Assembly: GCF_036324505.1 (NCBI RefSeq)
Contig: NC_086356.1
Location: 18,788,028-18,852,027, forward strand
From: Eleginops maclovinus
Lineage: Eukaryota > Chordata > Actinopteri > Perciformes > Eleginopidae
Length of the DNA stretch: 64,000 bases
Direction of reading: 5' to 3'
Below the pieces are notes generated by a model. That model worked only from the letters and a program-made list of their open reading frames with translations, ran no database searches and was not told the DNA's origin. A program made the position numbers and the translations under genes. How positions within the stretch are numbered: the first letter of the stretch is position 1; every line of letters starts with the position of its first letter. Shown here one piece after another: positions 24,436-42,100 of this stretch.

Positions 24436-26081
24436 CTGAGGTTAATCTTGCGCGAACAGAGCAAAATATCTCGTGATGCCTAGCTAAGCAACTATAAACA
24501 ATATTGCAGCCTTTGGAATGACAGCTTTTCAAAGTAATCTATAAAACCTACAATTATAGATAATGTGGAATCAGGGACAAATGAATCCCAAAGGACAACA
24601 AGCCAAAATGCACCTGTGAGTTCAGTTTTCATATTGTGAGAATATTCAAAAACACAGTCCAATCCAATCCGGAGGCACTGTTTGTGATGAAATCGATCAG
24701 GCTGGTAAATGTGTTTGATTCATAAAGGAAATGAAAGCCAGACAGGATAAGATAACACATCTATCAAGTCATTAAGTTGTAACTGTTGCCTCTCTATCAA
24801 TCACATCTGACCATATCAGAGTCTGAGAGTACACAGATCTTATTCTGTAAGTGAAATCTGATTTAACACAGTGTGTGAAGACAGGCATCCAACTTCGTTT
24901 TACTTATTTAAAGAATAATCTTGATAGCTGTTTAAATGGCAGTTTTATCATAAGCGCTACTGTGCTGTGCAGCTGTAAAACAATAAACGTAATTTCATCC
25001 ACCAGTACCATATCTGAATTCAAGGTAACAGACCTAGTAAATAAGCCCTTTTCTGTCCAGTTTGTCATGGTGACATTCCTACAACTGCACAGATCGTTGC
25101 TGCCGTGTGGGGAAGGGTAGAAAAACTAAATACATACTCCTAAACACTTGTTGATGCTCAGTTTACGAAAGTCTGATACATGCTTGTCTGGTGGTGTCAG
25201 AGTCCCACTAGCTGGAGGAAAGGCTAATAAAAAAGGTGAAATGTCAGCAATTCATTACAGAAGTTAAATGATTACATTTTAACAACTTACTCAAAAAAGG
25301 TAGCCAGTACTACCAGATGAAGGATGAGGGGGAAAAAAGCTTTTTACAGAATGAATCCATGGCTGTCACGGAACAAATAACATTTAGCCACATAATTTAC
25401 ACAAGTGAAAATTAACATTTGTCAGCAGAATAACTGCAGTGCAAGGGCAGAAATGTCACAATCCTTGGCCGTCAGGAAACGTAAACTACTGCACATCTGG
25501 AGGAAATCAGGGAATGACTCAGTCTGCAAGTGAATGAGATGGTGAAATACCACAGGCCCACTGTGGACACAAAGGCCATGCAGACACTTTCAGACTAAGT
25601 TGTTTTGCACTTAAACTAGGATATAGATTGGCCTATATGTATGTGTACAGAAGATGCACCTTATAAAGTGTTGAACATCATGTATTCCTACTGTCTCAAG
25701 TTTTAAAAAAGGAAATGTTTGTGAACAGGCTGCTGCTACAAGAGTGTTCTGGAGAACTTGGAGAAAAGTGATTTTAAATGGTTTGTTATCCCAGCAGTTG
25801 GGACAGGAAATGAAACGAGTACAGATGAAAACATGGAATTAAGTTTTACCTCCCGCAGAGATGTGTAGGAAAGTACAGTACATGGAAAAGCAATTTATGT
25901 GATATCTGTTTGAGACTGCAGAGCAACTCGCAAAAACCTGCAACCAGTTATAAGTGTGGCTTTAAAAGGTGATATCAAATCGAAACATTTCAGCAGCTAC
26001 TTTAAAATGACTACCTGCTGTTCTTTGCTGGATTCCTTAATTAATGCATGAATGGAAAATGTTACCAACACAGAGACCTAC

Positions 26082-26335
26082 CTGTTTGAAAGCGCGCAAT
26101 GAGATGTTACAATCCTGCAGTCGGAACACTTGAGTTTTGTTCCCGTGATGCCTCCGCAGCTCCGGCACCAAAATGAGTAAAAGCCAAACACAGCTTTCGG
26201 AAAAGAGTCAGATGTTTTCCGCTAAATGCCGTGGACAGAAAGGAGAGACTGCTGCAAACTCCCAGTTTAACCCTTCACTGGCTGACAGACCTAACTCACT
26301 GCACAGTTCAACAGGCAGGGGGGGGCGGGCTCTGC
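26082..26335 (-). promoter_or_regulatory. dab2: Probable dab2 promoter and first non-coding exon
   Basis: On the minus strand a consensus donor (AACAG/GTAGGT, exon end 26082) closes a relatively GC-rich stretch that contains no continuing reading frame. About 240 bp upstream, 26321-26330 is a GC box (GCCCGCCCCC on the minus strand). This fits a TATA-less dab2 promoter some 2.7 kb upstream of the start codon. The assignment is by position. Confidence 0.5.
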
Positions 26336-29300
26336 ACGTTTAGGAGGATTTCACCATCGGTCATATAGCCTACAGTCAGTTACTGGGTACTGAACCATGT
26401 GTGTGTCCTGAGAAAATAGATCTGATTTATTTTGCTTTTATGGTAAAACACACTTTTAAACAATGCTGGTGTGCTTGCGTCCCTATTTCCAAGTCGAGTG
26501 CCTGCCGCTTTAAAAACATTAGGTTCCATCAAGACAGTCTTTCTTTGAAAAAATATAGATGTTGAAAAGATTTGAAGCAAAACATTTTTATTATGATAAC
26601 AAGAAAAATCAATCATCATTTTTCTTGTCACATTTTATTTTATAATTCGACGATGGTTTAATTCTACAGTTGCCTCATTCCTTTAGAATCCTAGGGGCCT
26701 GGTTCTTCCGGAGCCTCAGTGTGCTGGTCAGGTAGGCTACCTTCATTCCAACATTTTCTGGGAAGTTCGAGTCCGTTATGATTATCTTTGCCTTATTCCT
26801 GCAGCGCCTGGTGTAAATTAGTGGGCTGCACATTTCTATCCAAACCTGACCTGAGCCCAACCCGAACCCTAACTGCATTATAACAATCACAGACAGTAGG
26901 TCTTAAATTACATTTTTACACTATATTTTTAGTTTAAAGTTCTCAAAGCATCATGATAAGTAGGCGGAACTCTACAAACATTTGTGAATGTTTTGTTTAG
27001 TGATGAAACAGTAGAAACTCGTTATTATTTAAGGGGGTACACAATTTACTACGGGTCTGGGGTGAATCAGTTTCTGTCTTCTTTTGCTGTCAGTCAGTAT
27101 GTTGTCCCCAGGACAGGCCCTGTGTGATGTGGACACCAAGTTACTTAAAGCTTCACATGGTCCCGTTGACATTAAGGGGGATGTAACCCCTTTGTTCCTT
27201 CCAAAAGTTTCCCTGTCAGAAAGTCAGGGTCCACATTGAGATTTGTGTCAAGTTTAGGGAGACTTATGTTGTTAAACTTGATGTAGTGAATAAACAGCCT
27301 GGTGGTGTGGTGTGTTCTGTGGATTGGGTCCAGGCTGCTGACTATAAGAGTACATGTAGTGCTTGACCAGCTGTTCAAAGCACAATTAGAGCTGTTCACT
27401 TCAACAACACAGAGGTGAGTGCTAATGGGCGGTAACATTCAGGCAGCCTTGTCTTGTCTTTTGGGGCACAGGAATACTGGTGGACATTCTTAAGCACATT
27501 GGTATGACAATACTGAGGCTCTGATTTTTATTTATTTATTATCATTGTGAACTTATGTGATGTAAAAGGAATTGCTTGTTACAGAACATTAGCTGTTAGC
27601 TTCTTTTAGCTTATTGTTTTGGTTTTAGAGCCTGCAACTCTAATGTTTCTGTTTTGGTTCACTGTCACTCTTCCCATTTAAGCAGTAAAGCCCTAAACAC
27701 ACTCTGTATGGTTTCATGCTTGGCACCAAACATCAGTCAGAACAGATTTAACGACCTGCTGGTGAACATAGTGAACATTCAGCTGCTCAAGAGGCAGATA
27801 TTTTCCTCAGGACCTGGAGACCCAAAACAGATGAGTTAAAAGTTAAAAGGAGGGTACATACAAGACTTAAATTTGAACTTTGAAGTTGGTCAGAAACATA
27901 AATCCATATAAATGCTAATTGATGTGTCAAATAACCATATCAACTTAAAATAATAATATGCCAATTTTGTCCGAACATCAAGCTTCTGCTACTTCTCCAA
28001 GTGGCCAATAAATCAGTTATTACAGCTTTATGAAAATAAGCACAGTTATTGTTTTTTTAAATAAAAAATGTGTTATATGAAATATGAAATTTGATCAAGG
28101 CTAACAAAAAGCACAGATTCATTGATACCCAACATTTGTTTCTGAAGTTTAGCATTGAATGAGTTTCAAATAAAAAATGTAGTTCAAATAATTTGAGCCA
28201 TTTGTGCACTGAACCTAATATCATTAAATGTTTAAGGAGAGAGGGGAAAGAATAGTCCAAACCAGAGAGGAAAGCTCCACTTCTGCTAACACAGCACATT
28301 TTTAAAAGAGAGCAGGCACTATATTTCCTCTGCCAGGCAGTGTGATATGGTTAAAAATGAGTCATCAACTTCCTCAGTATAAATGTCTACTTTGCTTTTC
28401 AATACCATGTAGTGATTAAGCCGAGTAATGACAGTTTTTATGTTTGCTGTTCTTAGCACTGACTGCCAGTTATGACATTCCCAGGAAAATCACACAGGAA
28501 GTGTTTTGTTCACTGTTTGCAGAGGCATTAATATATGTTTGTTTGGCATAATTAAAAGAAGTACTGGGTTGTTTGTATAAACAGGGATAGCCTCAATTAA
28601 AAAAGAATGTGAGCTCTAGCTTTTTCAAAAGAAAAATCCTAAAAGATGGAAACAAATGATTGGAAAAGGAAGTAAACCATCAACACATTTCACTAACATA
28701 TAAATGCACTGCGATCAGCATTGCTGTGCGTAGTGATGTCAATGTGGCCGTTTCCTCTGTATTGGTAGTAGGTTTCACTTCTGTAAATGCATGTTTTTAA
28801 CAAAAGTGAACCGTCACCTAACAAGATCTTATAATTCAATCATCAGACAACTTTTACTGATGACTGATGGTAACTTAAACATCCCACAGCTGGGGTCGGT
28901 TTCACTGCAGCTCAATGAAAGCTGAGCTATCGGCACTATTGGTTTGTGATAATGTTACTGTTGGCAGCATGCTGGAGAATATTGATTCAAAACAGAAAAA
29001 ACATTTCCGATTCTAATCCTTCAGTGTGAAGGGAGGTCGCATTGGAGCAGCACATCAGCAGCAGGGTCAGACACTAAAAGGAATGTGTACATTAAAATGA
29101 CCTTTTATACTGTTAAATTGATCACATAAATCATAAATAGCAGCAGAATCCTTCATAATAAAAATATAACATTTTGGCTGGTTTTGGATTTTACCCGAAA
29201 ATGTTGAGTGTTTGTGGAGCAAAATAAAATGTGTCCTAATTAGTCTTATTAGTGAAACTGGTAAAACATCTGGAAGTTATTGCTGCCTGTTTAACATCTT

Positions 29301-32300
29301 AAATATAATACTACAAATCTGACTATATTGCATCCCCTTTTGGGTGTTAGGAGGCTCACTATTGGAGATTTCATTTTTCAAGGAAAACAATTAAATAACC
29401 CACATGAACATGCACCTTCAATCCCAGATATGTTATTAACCTGATAATGCTTAAAAGCCTGAAACATGACACCAGTCACCACATGACAACAGACTGATTT
29501 CATAACTACATCTGCACTTACTTCAACCTATCCCAGTAAAGTAGGCTTAATATAGAGTTCTGGCACCACAAAAACTGCAGCAAGTGGATTTTTTTACCAA
29601 TAAAATGCAAATTATATTGTTTTGTGTTAGAAAGATGTTCAGTTTAATGTATGTTGTATGTTACTTGCTGAGAAATGACAGAAAGGGACAGAGGAAGGAT
29701 GTCCTTCCTGCCTTTGTATCCTGTGTTCTGCTGACAGAGGCGGGTTTTGAGGAGATGAGCTCCTCTGAAGCCAGATAACTGACCAGCTGAGAGAACTGTT
29801 TTCCCCTTAGTCACAGACCACTGGAATGATCTTTTTCATAACCTCTTATTAAACATTAATAACATCTGAGTTTTGTTTAGAATTGCCAAACCCCATATGT
29901 ACATATGTTGCTGGATCACAGCTGGCATTTCAAATGTTATATAGTGCTTTATGCCTTTAAATAAATATATATATTGTGACAATGCATCTATAATAACAAC
30001 ATAATAAAACCAGGGAAAGCATCATACTAACATTATCTCTCATGATTAAGAGGTGGTCATCCTTTTTCTCGTCAATGACATGTCTCTTTGATCCAGCAAC
30101 ACTGTCTGATGACCTTGTGTTCAAAAGATGAGTTCCTTATTCTGCTGAAAATTATTCATGTCTGTTTTGATCTGTGGCACACCCAATGCAGCCACACATT
30201 TGCATACAGGAGGACATGTTGGATGTACAACTTGATAGACAAGGAAACAGAATTAAACCCTTTTCTAGAAACAGACTACGGATGGCACAAGGCAGCACAT
30301 GAGAGGATTTCTTTTTATGATAAAATGCTGACAGAGACGATCAAATGGGAAGTGTCATTTTCCTCCGTTTATTACAGGAAGGCCACAATCCAAACATCCA
30401 GCATTTAGGGCGTGAATCCTGGAACCGGCTGCCACCACAACCAGAACCTAAGATAGCCACTTATCTCCAGTCCATAATTGAGGTAGTCTAAGATTGTATC
30501 CTCTCCGTCCAACTCTGTTCTTTGAACTCCCAACTGCCTTCACTACTCTTGACCATTCAGTCTAAAAATAAAAACATAAACCAGGAGGACAAGTGGCAAT
30601 GAAGGAAGCAACGTCATCATATTCTGTCTACAAGATGACAAAGTCTATGAAGTGTATGAGTTACAGTAAAGCGAGGCTGTTCCACAAGTGTTTCCACCCA
30701 GCACCAACCTTCCTCCCCCTCTAAATAACAGGAAGTCTTTCGAGTCAGGAGAAATATTGGCCAAGCACCTTACCTACCCTCTGGTTTCCTGAGAGAGCTG
30801 GGAGGAAACTGCCGAACATCGTAAAAGTGGTGACCTCAGCACATATTTGTGCCTCTCCAGCGGGCCGTGACCACATAGCCCCTCGACTACCCCAGCTCTG
30901 CCTGCAGATTCACGGAAAGAACCGGAGCAGGGCAGCCCCCAGATTGACTTTGGAGAGATCAGGGAAGAGTCCCAGGTTGTTTATTTAAGTCAGCAGAAAA
31001 TACTAAATCAGCATGCTGAATACTAAGGACTTAACAATCAGTTTTAGTCTCAATTACATAAAAAATAAGGATTTTCACTGTTAAAACTTCTGTGTTAATG
31101 ATTCCCATGATTATGATACATTAGCTATTTACTAGTCAGTCTGTATATCCACTACTGTTTTCATTTGTGTACACTGAAAAGTGTTTGGTTTTTCCCTTTT
31201 TTGTAATTTAAACACACTGCACTCCTTCCTTTTGAAGAACGAAGTAGTGCAGAGTCAGCAGAAGCCAGCAGATCACATGACAGATCATTATGTGCAATGG
31301 TTTAAAACTTCCTGTGCATTGTGCAAGGTTCAGTTATAACTATATGTATTTAAGAAAACAATGTTGCTTTGCCAGAAAAAGACTTTGGTTATGTAAATTG
31401 TTAAAGTCCTTATATTAGTGTGTTCCATAGCCCTGTACATAAACAGTGTGTGGACGTAAGACACCAACACACAGTACTATAAACGGTTGTTCTCTGTTCG
31501 ATGTTGCCCCCTTGTGGACGAAGAGCTGCACTTCAGAAGCGAAACCCTGTCAGTGTGCATAACGGCTTGGATCTCTGCAGTTCCAGCGAATGTTTACGCT
31601 GTTGATTTTGATAGTTTCCCAATATCACATGTTGACCTAAATGTGCACTGAAAGTTCAGCCAAAGCTGCTCCTTCAAATATTTGCTCTGCTTTGCTGCGA
31701 GTCTGCCTGAATGATTGCATAATCCTGGAAAAAAACTATAAAATAACAAAATGTCTCCAATGAATTCTTAAAATTAAATGACCTTTGGCCTTTGGTATAA
31801 ACCGTGTTCCTGCACAAAAAGGGGACATAATTATATTTATATACATTCTACAGTATAAACACATCTTTACAGTCGTTTGTATTAGGTATTGCAATGACTA
31901 TGCTTCACTATGTGCAGTGTACATTTAAGACTAAGAAAGGAAATATGTAGCATAATGCTTTGTCGTTGAATCACTCATTAAACAAGTTAAAGCATTTGAG
32001 ATCATTTTCTTTTCATTTATACCTTCTGAATATTTTAATAACTGTCTCAAAATAGATGTAATGCTATGTAATAAAACTTTAATTAAAGTAATAAAACGAT
32101 TTTCAGTCATATTTCTTTGCAGTTACTCCTGGTATTTGGGGAATGATATTTTGAAATCACAGTAAACTAGAAACATAAACATGAACATATATTCTTTTCC
32201 ATACTTTTATAGTACATTCTTATGCTTTGTTCATAAATTAGGCTGTGATTCAATTGATCAGCACATAACTAAAAGAACAGACAACAGTTATACAACAGTT

Positions 32301-32405
32301 TTGCAGAAATGATGAGAAGAAGTTAATCATTTTGACTGATTATTGTGTTTTTTAGGGCTTTGCATACAGTGGGAAGAACATTACATACGGACTGGAACTT
32401 GGTTA
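26336..32405. other. dab2-c9 intergenic region
   Basis: About 6 kb of AT-rich sequence between two divergently transcribed genes. Short open frames (for example 30088-30408 and 27654-27839) show no recognisable domain. A GC-richer patch at about 30680-30970 has no open frame I can assign. No RNA gene is recognised. Confidence 0.45.
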
Positions 32406-32413
32406 AACTAAAA

Positions 32414-32980
32414 CAAGGGTGTCCAAACTACGTCCCGGGGGCCAAATGCAGCCTGCGGGACATTTTGAATTGGCCCTCAGTGAATTCAAAAAGTATAAGG
32501 AAATATGGCCCAGACATGAAACTTGTGCTTGTGTTCTATTGTACTTATTACATATATATCTAAACATATCTTACACAGTATTCATGAGTTAATGAGCCCA
32601 CTTAAACCCAAATAAATTCAGTCAGTTAAAGTTACAAACATTTTCTATCAAATCTTAGTTGATAAAAAAAAGCCAAATACCTTATTTCCATAACAAGCTT
32701 TAAATAGATCTTTCATATTTCCCCTTATTATAACATTCTGAGGCTTCTGTTTGAAGGGATGAGCTGCTAACACCTTTTGTAGCATTATAAATAAAACCAT
32801 ATGGAGAGCTGAGATGTATTTTTTTTTTTTAGCATTTTCCAGTATCAGACATAATTCACCTACATTTGATTTTTCTAACTTATAACTTAACTTATGAGGT
32901 GTTATACCTCACTTGAGTGGCCCAGCCCTTCCTATATGTTTCTGTATGTGGCCCTCTGTGAAAAAAGTTTGGACACCCAT
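32414..32980. mobile_element. Non-autonomous hAT-type transposon upstream of c9
   Basis: The element begins CAAGGGTGTCCAAACT and ends with the inverted copy AGTTTGGACACCCAT. It is flanked by an exact 8-bp direct repeat, AACTAAAA, at 32406-32413 and 32981-32988, the target duplication length of hAT transposons. The inner sequence (CGGGGGCCAAATGCAGCC, TTGGCCCTCAGTGAATTC) resembles an abundant fish repeat. At 567 bp it has no transposase frame. Confidence 0.85.
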
Positions 32981-33122
32981 AACTAAAACAAACATTTAAA
33001 CTCTGCTTTTTGGAGTTTCCGAGCAATGAGTCAATATTGCTGCACCTGAAATCCAAACCAATGACTCCGACGACATCAACTTGGCCCTTTTGCAGTTGAA
33101 TAATCATTGACAGAGATGTAGC

Positions 33123-33128
33123 TTTAAA
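33123..33128 (+). promoter_or_regulatory. c9: TATA-like box of c9
   Basis: TTTAAA lies 49 bp upstream of the c9 start codon, which would leave a 5' UTR of only about 20-25 nt. Alternatively TTGTCTCTTCAG (ending about 33168) is a splice acceptor and the true promoter is farther upstream; the sequence alone does not decide. Confidence 0.3.
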
Positions 33129-33176
33129 GGCTACGGGACGGTCTCACAACACCAATTGTCTCTTCAGAGGTTCATC

Positions 33177-37578
<4,402 letters not shown>

Positions 37579-37716
37579 GCAGACCCATTTCAACAATCAC
37601 ACACATGGTCACAGACCCTTTATGTCTTAAATACAAAAACAAAGCACCACGTTGGTCTTAACATGCTTATTTAGGAGAAAGGAGCCATCTTGACAGCATT
37701 CATTGATAATACAGTT

Positions 37717-37722
37717 AATAAA
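37717..37722 (+). terminator. c9: c9 polyadenylation signal
   Basis: AATAAA 138 bp downstream of the c9 stop codon gives a compact 3' UTR. No competing signal lies closer. Confidence 0.7.
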
Positions 37723-38480
37723 ATCACAGTTTTTTTATGTGGAAGGATTTTTCTGTTTAGTTTTGGGATTGATGTGTTTTTTTTACTACACATACTGAAT
37801 GTATCTAGATAAATGAATCTACATTAACCCAACACAGATCTTCTAAAGTTGTTTTAGTACAACTGTAACTAATTGTATGGAAAGTTGACCGCTGACAAAC
37901 AAATATCAAGCGTAATGTGTATCATGTATTTAATTTATCTGCTGCTGTATACTACACATTTGTATAACACCAGTGATCACTGAATTATTTCCCCAAATCA
38001 TTTCATTCAAAACTCTGTGCTCTTTTACAGCGCTACAGATAAAAAAGAGCATGTCCTATTTAATCATTAATCAGTCTTAAAGTCCAGTTAGATTCAAACA
38101 AAGATATTTGACTACAAACAACAGTGTGTCTCTCCACTTAAGTTGAGTTATAATAGTTTTGTCTGAGGAACGTACTAATAGGCTAATAACTCATCTTTAA
38201 AAGCATGAACATATTCCAGGCTGCGCTGTGCAAATGAGATCCAGATGAGTAGAAACAGGGAGGAGAGAAAACTGACAGAGGACAACGAGAGATTAAGGTG
38301 TAAACATGACAAAATATATGTGCATTTATATGGGTTTACTGTTCCTAAAAGCACTTTCACGTATGTCTATGAACACATGAATCAAATCTGCTATGGTTAA
38401 TGTTGGGACAAATCGTTACATTTATTCAAAACCAGCAAGAACTTGAAATGAAGATGAAACTAGAGTCTAGGTTTTACATA

Positions 38481-38696
38481 CAGCTCCAGAAAACAATTAA
38501 GAGACCACTACAATTGTTTCTTAAATCTTTATCTCTACATTTATGGCAGCCATTCCAATGTCTGTTGAATTCCAACAAAGAGAAAAATTGTCGGTAGCTT
38601 ATAGAATACAATAAATGAATAATAAGATAAACCTATACATAATAAACTAGAGAAACTGATAATGCTGAAGTGGTCTCTTAATCTTTTCCACAGCTG
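38481..38696. mobile_element. Tc1/mariner-like MITE
   Basis: A 216-bp element with imperfect terminal inverted repeats (CAGCTCCAGAAAACAATTAA at the left; the right end inverts to CAGCTGTGGAAAAGATTAAG), both followed by GAGACCACTT/A. It is flanked by TA on both sides (38479-38480 and 38697-38698), the Tc1/mariner target site. A second, truncated copy lies at 56226-56401. Confidence 0.75.
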
Positions 38697-39074
38697 TATG
38701 TTTACCAAAGAAAAAAAACTTTTGAGAAGTCAGATTACAAACAAACAGGTGTAAATAATAAAGTGTCTGTTGATGAAAGGGTGTATTTAAATCATTACCA
38801 TTGGGTTATTGCTTTCATGCTTGGAAAGTTGCACTGATAATGGACAAAAAGGATGAATGTCGTGTTTGCTTAGCTTAACAGCCTTTGATTTCCATGTTTG
38901 TTAATGGATTTAGTCATTTAGCAGCAACACTGCAGGCATGACTGGAGATCCTAGTGCAACAGGACGCCTTGCTGAGCAAACAGCAGTGAGCATGCTGCTG
39001 ACAGTGTTGCACAATATATAGGAATGTGCAGACCTGTAAAAGAGAAATATTCTCGCAAAATCTTCTTTTTTCTG

Positions 39075-39199
<125 letters not shown>

Positions 39200-42100
39200 G
39201 GGGGTGGAGATGAATGCATACTTGAGAGGTAACCATTGGGGGTGGTACCCCCTGGCCTTTAGGATGTCAGCATAATGGAGTAAAACTTTGGGACCTTATT
39301 GAGCTCCAGGGAGACCCCATTCACTCCGGACAGCACCACAGCCTCGGGCCATTATCTTAGCCTAAAATGTTTTGTTCTTTCTTCAGCCTTCAACAGAACA
39401 GTTAGCTCAAAATAATGAACCCCTCTTCATCGATAGACTGCCAGATTCTCTTTTTACTAATATTACCTCATACTATAAACTTAGTAACAAGTCAAAATAC
39501 AAAGGTTAAATGAGTACATCAGAAACTTGTGACACTTAAATGTAATAGTTTATTTTTCTAATATAGCCCTGATCTAGTGAGTGGGCAAAACACTTCATAA
39601 TTTGCTCAAATTAATTCCAACAAGAACTTGTTTTCTAAATAATGTTTGAGTAGAAACATCTTGATAGCCAGATGTGAAACTCTTGAGTGAAACATTTCTA
39701 CATTCACATTAAAAAACATATTCCAGATACTTTTCAAAGCTGTGAAAGGTTCAAGAGAAAATATGAAGGCAAACAAAAAACATAAAGTTGTTGTAACTTT
39801 AAGAAACTTTCAAATCCTCAAATTCCTTACTTTGCAACTGGCCAGAAAATGAATTCATGGTTCGCTATCAAAGGGAGAACCATTGTTGTCTCATCTCATA
39901 AACATATAGTCCCTGCTTTCAATGAAGAAGTGGTAAGGGATATTTTTTTCAACAAAGCCCTTAGAAGGGTGTGAAAGGAGCCCTTTCGCACTCCTAAACG
40001 CCTGGACACAGTTGGAGGTGCCCCCTCCCCACTTCCCTGGGTCACTAAAGGCATTGAAGTTTTAGAGGGCTGCTACGGCAGATTACTCCACACAGCTGCC
40101 CCAGCACCGTGGAAATGAAGTTATGCCCCCTTGTCAGCTATGTTTTGTATTCCCCCTCCTCCTCTTCTTCTCTCACTTACTAAAACCTTACACCAGGAGG
40201 CCACGTTTGGATGCAGGAGGGAATCAGGGGAGGAAACTAACGGACAACTCCTACAGCCATGGCAGATAGAGAATCTGATTGGCTGATTAGATATTCCCTC
40301 TTTGCATCATTATTCAGAGGCTCCAAATCCCTGACATTCAACCCAGCCACTCTCCCATACCATTCCCTTCCCCCATTAAACCTCAATCATAAATCAACCC
40401 CTCCTCCACCTTTCCCACCTCTCTAAAAGCTCAGGGTACGGCCTGCCTCAAGTCTACCCCCCCAACCTTCAATTATTGTGGGTCACTGGGGGTTTTTTCA
40501 CTTTGCTTTGGCTAAGTTTGTTTATTTTCAGTCAAAACTGAACTCTAAGTAACCCATATATGAAACCATGTTTAAAAGTTTGAAATAAAATTCTGGGAAT
40601 CACATGCTTAATTTTAAAAGATAAAAGTCGGATTACAAACAATAAAAGTCACGCTTGCTAAATTTAATATACTCAGAGGTTTCGACTGCTACTGCCTGAT
40701 TTGGTCCGGTATGACCTCATGGTGACTGGTTTCAGCTAACTTTAGATACAAGTGAGTAAATAACAGTTCCCTCAACCGTGTATACTGAAACACTATGTTT
40801 ATCACATCTTACAAGCAGACATTTCAACAGATAATTTAGAAAACGACACAACATTTTCTATCAATTTCTTTTGGGAAAATTAGTGGCTGTTCAGCTAAAG
40901 TAATTTAGTTTTACTTCCAGACATTTATTAAACATTTTTAAAGACTTATCATTTAGTCTATACAATATAAGAACATAGAAAAAAGGTTTATTCAGGTTTG
41001 AAGAGACTGAGGAGACATCTTCAGATTGTTTCTGTTTTGTCCGATCAACAGAAACCTAAATATTACTTTCAAGCTGATTTGAGAAAGAGACAGATTTTAA
41101 AATGTGATATACTTGGATAAGCAAATGTTTTATAATATTTTCCTTTCCAACAACTGCAATATTTATGACATTACTACTCCACTATTTGCATGAAGGTCAG
41201 TGATATAACAAGTTGAGAGAAGATGAGAAAACAACGTCCAGCATAAGTTTCCAAGGCCAAGAATGAACCTTAAACCACATTACTCGTTAGATTTGCAGAA
41301 AACCAACTACCACTTTCCAAACTTAAGGCCCTCTCTTTCTCTGTTTCAAACTTTTTGTGTCCATCTCACTTTAGATTTCCATGAATCAGACGTGACTACA
41401 AATAAATTAGAGCCAGTTGTCTTGATTCCACGAAAGGCAGTCTCCAGAGAGGCTCAACAGGAAAAAGTCAGTCTGGCGGCTGAGTAGTTTTAAAGGCGCT
41501 GTATAAAGTTCTGCAGGGACTAAGAAAGAGGGAGTTATTGCATTGCCGTTGTATTAACCTAACTCAAGCAATTATCCGGCATCAAACTGTTTTGTAGTCC
41601 CACATAATTTCTTCTCCAAAAGCTTTTGCAGTCATTTATATGTACATTCAGTGTGGTAATAAAATGACGTGGTATGGGGGAAATAATGAGTAATGGTCAT
41701 TGCGCCAGTGGCCAACGGAGAGAATATATTGTCTACAAAAACTAGCCAAAGTAGGGCTGCCTGTTTTTCCTTAGTGTAACCTAGAGGAGGATGGGTTTGG
41801 GGCGGGGTAGAGGGGAGGTGGGACAAGCAACACTGAGTTATGATGAGGCAATTTTAATGATGTTCTGGTCCCTGCACCAAAGGCCCCGGTTGACTCTTTT
41901 CTGTTTCGCTATTGGAAAAAAAACAAAAACATTCCTATTTCCTTTGGTGCCAAAAGTTAATTGAAAACATTTCAGGGCAAAGTATGGTCTGGGGCCCCCA
42001 TATGATTCTCATCCGTTCATTATCCTCCACAATGATAAAAAGGCATTACAATTATTAATGGTTGGAGCAGAGGCCTTCTCTCTTAAAGTGACAGTGTCAA

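Noticed and set aside
30088..30408. 106-codon open frame between dab2 and c9
   Set aside because: No recognisable domain, signal or splice context; compatible with chance in AT-rich DNA.
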